This document shows, piece after piece, positions 59,110 through 64,000 of a stretch of DNA of 64,000 nt (positions within the stretch are counted from its first letter, which is position 1; every line of letters begins with the position of its first letter). Below the pieces are notes generated by a model, which was given only the letters and a program-made list of their open reading frames with translations, was not told where the DNA came from and searched no databases. Source of the stretch: Ichthyophis bannanicus (Eukaryota; Chordata; Amphibia; Gymnophiona; Ichthyophiidae); contig CM066033.1 of NCBI GenBank assembly GCA_033557465.1, forward strand, positions 903,366,808 through 903,430,807. Reading direction: 5' to 3'. The position numbers were made by a program, and so were the translations under genes.

Positions 59110-62012
59110 GGTTCCACAAAAGAGTAAAGTAGCCCAAATGCCCTCAAGTATGGAGCAGACAGAGCGTAAAGATCCCAATTTACCCATGTCTAACAATAGC
59201 CAAATTAACATGAATAAAATACATTCTCTAAAATGCTTGTATGCAAATGCTAGAAGTCTAAAGAATAAGATGGGAGAGTTAGAATATAGCACTAAATGAA
59301 AGGTTAGATATGATCGGAATATCAGAGACATGGTGGAAGGAGGACAACCAGTGGGACACTGTGATACCTGGGTACAAACTATATCGTAATGATAGAGCTG
59401 ATCAAATTGGTGGAGGGGTTGCGCTCTATGTTAGAGAGGGCATTGACTCAGAAAGGATTAAAGTTTTGCAGGAAACAAAATCTGCTGTAGAATCTATATG
59501 GATTGAAATTCCATATAAAAGGGGGAAGGTAATGGCAGTGGGAGTGTACTATCGAGCACCTGGCCAGAATGACCAAATGGATGATGAAATGCTCAAAGAA
59601 ATCAAGGAAGCTAACAAACGTTACAGCGCAGTAATAATAATGGGTGATTTCAATTACCCCAGTATCGACTGGGTCAGTGTCACGTCAGGACATGCTAGGG
59701 AGATAAAGTTCCTAGATGAAATAAATGACTGCTTCTTGGAGCAGCTGGTTCATGAACCAACCAGAGGGGAAGCCATATTAGACCTAGTCCTTAGTGGAAC
59801 ACCAGATCTAGTGCAAGAGATAAGGGTGACTGGCAATAGTGATCATAGCATGATCGCCTTTGATTTAATTAGTGGAGGAGGGATAGTAAGGAAATCCACA
59901 GTACTACCTTTTAACTTTCGAAAGGGAGACTATGATAAAATGAGGAAAACAGTTAAGAAAAAACTAAAAGGAGCAGTTGCAAAGGTTAAAGACGTACATC
60001 AAGCTTGGGTGTTGTTGAAAAATACTATCTTGGAAGCCCAGCCCAGTTGTATTCCACGCTTTAAGAAAAGTGGAAGGAAGTCCAAAAAACTGCCAGCATG
60101 GTTTAAAGGTGAGGTCAGAGAGGCTGTTGTTGCCAAAAAAGCATCTTTCAGGAAATGGAAAAAAGAGCCAAATGACGAAACCTGGAAACAGCACAAGCAC
60201 TGGCAAGTCAAATGCAAGGCATTGATAAGGCAGGCAGAGAATTTGAGAAGAAGCTTGCTGCGGAAGCAAAAACGCGAAATAAAGACCTTTTCAAGTACAT
60301 TCGTAGCAAAAAACCTGTGAGAGAGTCAATTGGTCCATTAGATGATAAAGGGGTTAAAGGAGCACTAAGAGGCGACAAGGCGATAGCGGAGAGACTGAAT
60401 GAATTCTTTGCTTTGGTCTTTACTGAGGAAGATGTAGGGATGTTACCCATGACTGAAGTGGTATTTAAAGGTGCGGAAGAACTGAAGAAAATATCGATAC
60501 ATCGGGAAGATGTCTTACAACTATTAGATAAACTGAAGAGTAGCAAATCACCTGGGCCGGATGGTATACATCCAAGGGTGTTGAAAGAACTGAAATATGA
60601 GATTGCAGACCTGCTATCAGTAATCTGTGAACTATCATTAAAATCATCTCTAATACCTGAAGATTGGAGGATCGCCAATGTAACGCCAATTTTTATAAAG
60701 GGTTCCAGGGGTGATCCGGGAAACTACAGACCGGTGAGCCTGACGTCAGTACCGGGAAAAATGGTATAAACCATCATAAAGAATAAAATTACTCAGCATG
60801 TAGATAGTCATGGCCTAATGGGAGACAGCCAACATGGCTTTAGACAAGGAAGATCTTGTCTTACTAATCTGTTATGTTTTTTTGAAGGAGTGAATAAACA
60901 GGTGGACAAAGGTGAGTCGGTTGATATTGTGTATCTGGACTTTCAGAAAGCCTTTGACAAGATCCTTCATCAGAGACTTTTGGCAAAACTAAAGAGTCAT
61001 GGGATAGGAGGCAGTGTACTATTGTGGATCAGGAACTGGTTAAAAGATAGAAAGCAGAGGGTAGGGCTAAATGGCCAATTTTCCCAATGGAGAAAGGTGA
61101 ATAGTGGTATACCCCAGGGATCTGTGCTGGGTCCGCTGCTTTTTGACATATTCATAAATGACCTGGAAAGTGGAATAACGAGTGAGGTTATCAAATTTGC
61201 AGATGACACAAAACTATTTAAAGTTGTTAAAACCCAAGAGGATTATGAAAAATTGCAAGAGGATCTTGATAAATTGGAAGACTGGGCATTAAAATGGCAG
61301 ATGAAATTTAATGTGGAAAAGTGCAAGGTTATGCACCTAGGGAAGAACAACCCAAACTATGGTTACACGATGCAAGGTTCCACATTAGGAACCACCACCC
61401 AGGAAAAAGATTTAGGCGTCATTGTGGATACCATGTTAAAACCCTCGGCCCAGTGTGCAGCAGCGGCGGCCAAGAGAGCAAATAGAATGCTAGGTATGAT
61501 AAGGAAAGGAATGGAAAATAAAACAAAAGATATTATAATGCCTCTATATCGTTCCATGGTGAGACCGCACCTTGAATATTGTGTGCAATTCTGGTCGCCG
61601 TATCTTAAAAAGGATATAGCGATTTTAGAAAAGGTTCAGAGAAGAGACACCAAAATGGTAAAGGGGATGGAAGGATACTCCTATGAAGAAAGGCTAAAAA
61701 GGTTAGGGCTCTTTAACCTGGAAAAGAGACGGCTGAGGGGAGATATGATAGAAGTCTATAAATTAATGAACGGAGTGGAACGGGCAAACGTAGATCGATT
61801 GTTTACGTTATCAGAATATAGAAAAACTAGCGGACATGCAATGAAGCTACAGGGTAAACTATTTAAGACTAATAAAAGAAAATATTTTTCACTCAACGTG
61901 TAATCAAACTCTGGAATTTGTTACCGGAGGATGTAGTAAAGGCTGTTAGTGTAGCTGGGTTTAAAAAAGGTTTGGACAAGTTCCTGGAGGAAAGGTCCAT
62001 AAACCATTATTA
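59110..62012 (+). pseudogene. CR1 ORF2: endonuclease and reverse transcriptase, lightly damaged
   Basis: Endonuclease: LKCLYANARSLKNKMGELE, a one-base shift near 59285, then MIGISETWWKEDNQWD, GGGVALYVREGI, VGVYYRAPGQND, IIMGDFNYPSIDW, EATRGEAILDL-like and SDHSMIAFDL. RT: a shift near 60235, SSKSPGPDGIHPRVLK, DWRIANVTPIF, NYRPVSLTSVPGK, a stop at 60766-60768, HGFRQGRSCLTNLL, VYLDFQKAFDKILH, SGIPQGSVLGPLLF, IKFADDTKLF (catalytic FADD, about 61192-61215) and [13 protein letters not shown] missing T near 61890 shifts the last 30 codons. The catalytic residues are preserved. About three indels and one stop are the only lesions. Confidence 0.9.
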
Positions 62013-62183
62013 AGAAGTGACCGAAGATATCAATGCTTGACCCAGTACAAGCATTGTGGAACTTGTGTCTCTTGGGGAAACTGCTAGGTACATATGACCT
62101 AGATTGGCCACTGTTGGAAACAGAATACTGGGCTTGATGGACCTTGGTCTGACCCAGTATGGCATATCTTATGTTCTTATGTT
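62013..62183 (+). other. CR1 3'UTR and terminus
   Basis: Same sequence as 32963-33136. It contains gacccagtacaagcattg and ctgggcttgatggaccttgg and ends in cttatgttcttatg. This tail is the recognition end for CR1 reverse transcription. Confidence 0.85.
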
Positions 62184-62784
62184 TAACAGTCCCTCCTCTC
62201 AAGTGGTTTGAACCAGAGATGAGTCAACCACCCACCAAACTGTCTACCCATCAGATAAAAAGAAGATAAATCATTCTTTAGGATGTAAGAAAGGGAGAGA
62301 AAAAACAAAGAGGGAGTAGGTAAGATAAAAGGAGAAAATGAGATGTGCAAATAGGACTGGTAAAAGACAACAAATTCTTTTTCAGTATTTTCAGAGGAAG
62401 GGAAAGATGAGGGAATAAAGAGGGAAATGGAATTTAATAAATGTGAAATGATTATAAACCAAATTACCAAGGAAGAGATATCTGAAGTACTCATGTAAAG
62501 GAAGAGTGCATAAGGCTATAGCTCGCCTCAAAACAATGCTGAATGTGTAGTTTAGAGAGATTGATGGCATTGGAAGGAATAGGACTGAGGTGTCTGTTCA
62601 AAGCTGGGGTAATGGAATTTATGTTGGTTTAAGTATGGCAATTTATACATTCATCTACCCAAAGTGGTAGAAAACCAGAGAGGAAGAATTGCAAATGGAC
62701 AGACTGGCTGAGCCAATTGGTATTTACTATGTAATGCTACTATAACGAGTGGGGAACACTAACATGTGTAGCATATCACACCAA
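62184..62784. other. Unassigned interval
   Basis: AT- and purine-rich, with short frames only. The minus-strand frame at 62494-62183 is Ser/Phe-rich and has no recognised domain. Confidence 0.4.
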
Positions 62785-62995
62785 ATTATTTATTTATTTA
62801 TTTTTATTTTACATTTCTTTTATACTGCCTTTCAGCTTATCAAAGCAGTTTACATGGAACATAACATGCATATAGTAAAAGTAAATTAGAATACTGAGAA
62901 TTTGGCTATATACTGAACAATAAACAGTGAACAGCGTTTAGGATCTATGGGGGTTGTGATTATATACATACAGTCCGATTCACGAAGGGGCATGT
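62785..62995 (-). mobile_element. L2-type LINE 3'UTR
   Basis: tttatttatttatttttatt at 62785 followed by ttttatactgcctttcagcttatcaaagcagtttacatgga is the reverse form of the L2 tail (compare 5978-6060 and 30064-30140). No coding sequence remains. Confidence 0.7.
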
Positions 62996-63310
62996 CCAGG
63001 CCGTCTGTACATCCCTGAGGAAAAGGTGCCAGTTAGGACCTGACTCTGGACTGCTGGAACAAAATGTTCCTGTGGTGCACAGAATTGGGCCCATGGACGG
63101 CCCGGCCCGGTGTGCCCCCGCCGTGACATCCTCCCCGCAGACGCCTCCAATTCTTGCAGCTTAGGACCCCCTCTTCCCACCGCCCAACCCACGGCTTGCC
63201 TACCAAGGCCTGAATCAGGTGGCGGGGTCTCCTGCCGCCTGAATCAGGTGGCGGTCTCTCCTGCACCCAGCCCCAAGGGGGGGGGGGGGGAATCCTGGGC
63301 TTTATCGCCG
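62996..63310. other. Unassigned GC-rich interval with a short direct repeat
   Basis: tgaatcaggtggcgg occurs at 63210-63224 and again about 30 bases later. A run of 12 g is at 63278-63289. No gene was recognised. Confidence 0.45.
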
Positions 63311-63640
63311 GGTCATAGAAACATGACGACAGAAAAAGACCACATGGCCTATCTAGTCTGTCCTTCCATATCAACCACAACAGTCCCCTGTTTTCCTTTA
63401 GAGAGCCTCTGTATTTTTCCCATGCTTTTTTGAATTCAGACACTGTCCTCCTCTCTACCACCTCCACTGGGAGACTATTCCACGGATCCACCACTCTTTC
63501 TGTAAAGAAATATTTCCACATTATCACTCCTGAATCTATCACCTTTCACCCTCATCCCATGTCCCCTCTTAGCAGAGCTTGCTTTCAGTCGAAAGAGGCT
63601 CTCCTCCTATGCATTTATGATAGAAACATAGAAATAATGG
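63311..63640 (-). pseudogene. CR1 LINE C-terminal fragment and 3' end
   Basis: The minus strand reads KYFFTERVVDPWNSLPVEVV, ERRTVSEFKKAWEKYRGSLK, ending in the same UTR as the 27.5-kb copy (complement of catagaaacatgacgacag at 63316). The natural end is the low-coordinate side. The upstream part is missing beyond 63640. Confidence 0.85.
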
Positions 63641-63735
63641 AGAGTAAAGTGACTTGCCCAAGGTCAGAAGGAGTGCCAGTGGGAATCAAACCCTGGTCTC
63701 TTAGTCATAAGGCCACTGCTCTAACCACTAGGTGG
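63621..63735 (-). repeat. tRNA-derived SINE (MIR/CORE-like)
   Basis: The minus strand reads ctagtggttagagcagtgg (A-box), ccagggtttgattccc (B-box) and, downstream, gaccttgggcaagtcacttt, the L2/MIR-like segment. The left end abuts or overlaps the preceding CR1 near 63620-63640. Confidence 0.7.
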
Positions 63736-64000
63736 AATAAGCAGCACATCTCCTTTGACCCAGGAGGACATACAGGACCGTGACCTGAATCGGCCCTGTA
63801 TGTCCTGCCGGGCTGGCCCGCCCCCACTCTGCCCACTCTGCCCAGATCCCGTCCCTTCTCATCCCCCACCAACTCTCCTCATCCTGCTGCTCAGGACGTA
63901 CGAGGAGGGCCGAAGGTGGAATCGGGCCCGAGTGGCTTGCGGGGCTGCACGTCCCACCATCCGCGTCCCAGAATTGGGCACATAGCATATGTTTACTTGA
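63736..64000. other. Unassigned interval to the window edge
   Basis: GC-rich, nothing recognised. A gaattgggc word is shared with 63080-63092, a hint of a common repeat on both sides of the CR1/SINE block. Confidence 0.35.

Larger units (their letters stand above)
57301..62183 (+). mobile_element. Nearly full-length CR1 LINE
   Basis: The order is 5' region with tandem monomers (57422-57810), a leader (57811-58116), ORF1 (58117-59022), a short spacer, ORF2 (about 59110-62012) and a 3'UTR ending in gaccttggtctgacccagta...cttatgttcttatg. No target duplication was noticed. The copy is very similar to the 3' fragment at 29317-33136, so this family moved recently. ORF1 is open. ORF2 has a few frameshifts and one stop. 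Confidence 0.9.

Noticed and set aside
62183..62494. A 103-codon minus-strand frame rich in Ser and Phe
   Set aside because: It reflects a purine-rich opposite strand and has no similarity to a known family that I can see.

Overview
The window is vertebrate nuclear DNA built almost wholly from transposable elements. Only one host coding exon is recognisable: an exon of UCKL1 (uridine-cytidine kinase like 1) on the minus strand at 40870-41026, with clean splice sites. The repeat mix is DIRS tyrosine-recombinase retrotransposons of several families, CR1 and L2 LINEs, L1/Tx1-type LINEs, Penelope-like elements, Tc1-like DNA transposons and tRNA-derived SINE-like pieces. DIRS is absent from mammals and birds, so this points to an amphibian, a non-avian reptile or a fish. 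A large-genome amphibian such as a caecilian is my best guess, but it is only an inference. No bacterial genes, CRISPR arrays or rRNA are present.

Layout. 1-24444 is a pile of nested minus-strand DIRS derivatives. D0 (1-852) abuts D1 (860-5936), and D1 abuts D2 (5937-24444). D2 has been split by an L2 LINE (5976-8280), an L1 LINE (8696-14702, with a 16-bp target-site duplication) and a 6-kb DIRS-bracketed element without coding capacity, D5 (14785-20827). D1 and D2 carry a gag-like ORF1 but no reverse transcriptase, so they are large non-autonomous derivatives. 24445-27404 holds relics: Penelope endonuclease, Tc1, a DIRS recombinase piece, CR1 and an L2 tail. 27405-37246 is a fourth DIRS copy (D3) with gag, RT, RNase H, methyltransferase-like and recombinase remnants. 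It is interrupted by two CR1 copies, one of which contains an L2 LINE flanked by a 50-bp duplication. 37247-45620 mixes LINE, Tc1, DIRS and Penelope relics around the UCKL1 exon.

45621-52560 is DIRS copy A, into which DIRS copy B (46071-51837) has inserted whole. B is the best-preserved element. It has inverted terminal repeats, an internal complementary region matching both ends, an open RT-RNase H-methyltransferase frame and an open tyrosine recombinase frame, but its gag frame is broken. 52588-56260 holds Penelope, CR1 and L1 relics. 57300-62183 is a nearly full-length CR1 with 5' tandem monomers, an intact esterase-type ORF1 and a lightly broken ORF2. The right end is L2, CR1 and SINE-like fragments.

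How the parts work together. In autonomous DIRS elements, gag, RT/RNase H and recombinase act together to make a circular DNA whose ends are joined on the internal complementary region, and the recombinase then integrates the circle. D1, D2 and D5 keep the termini and the internal complementary region (whole or in part) without the enzymes, so they would depend on copies such as B. The LINEs (CR1, L2, L1) copy by target-primed reverse transcription and have used the DIRS elements as landing sites.
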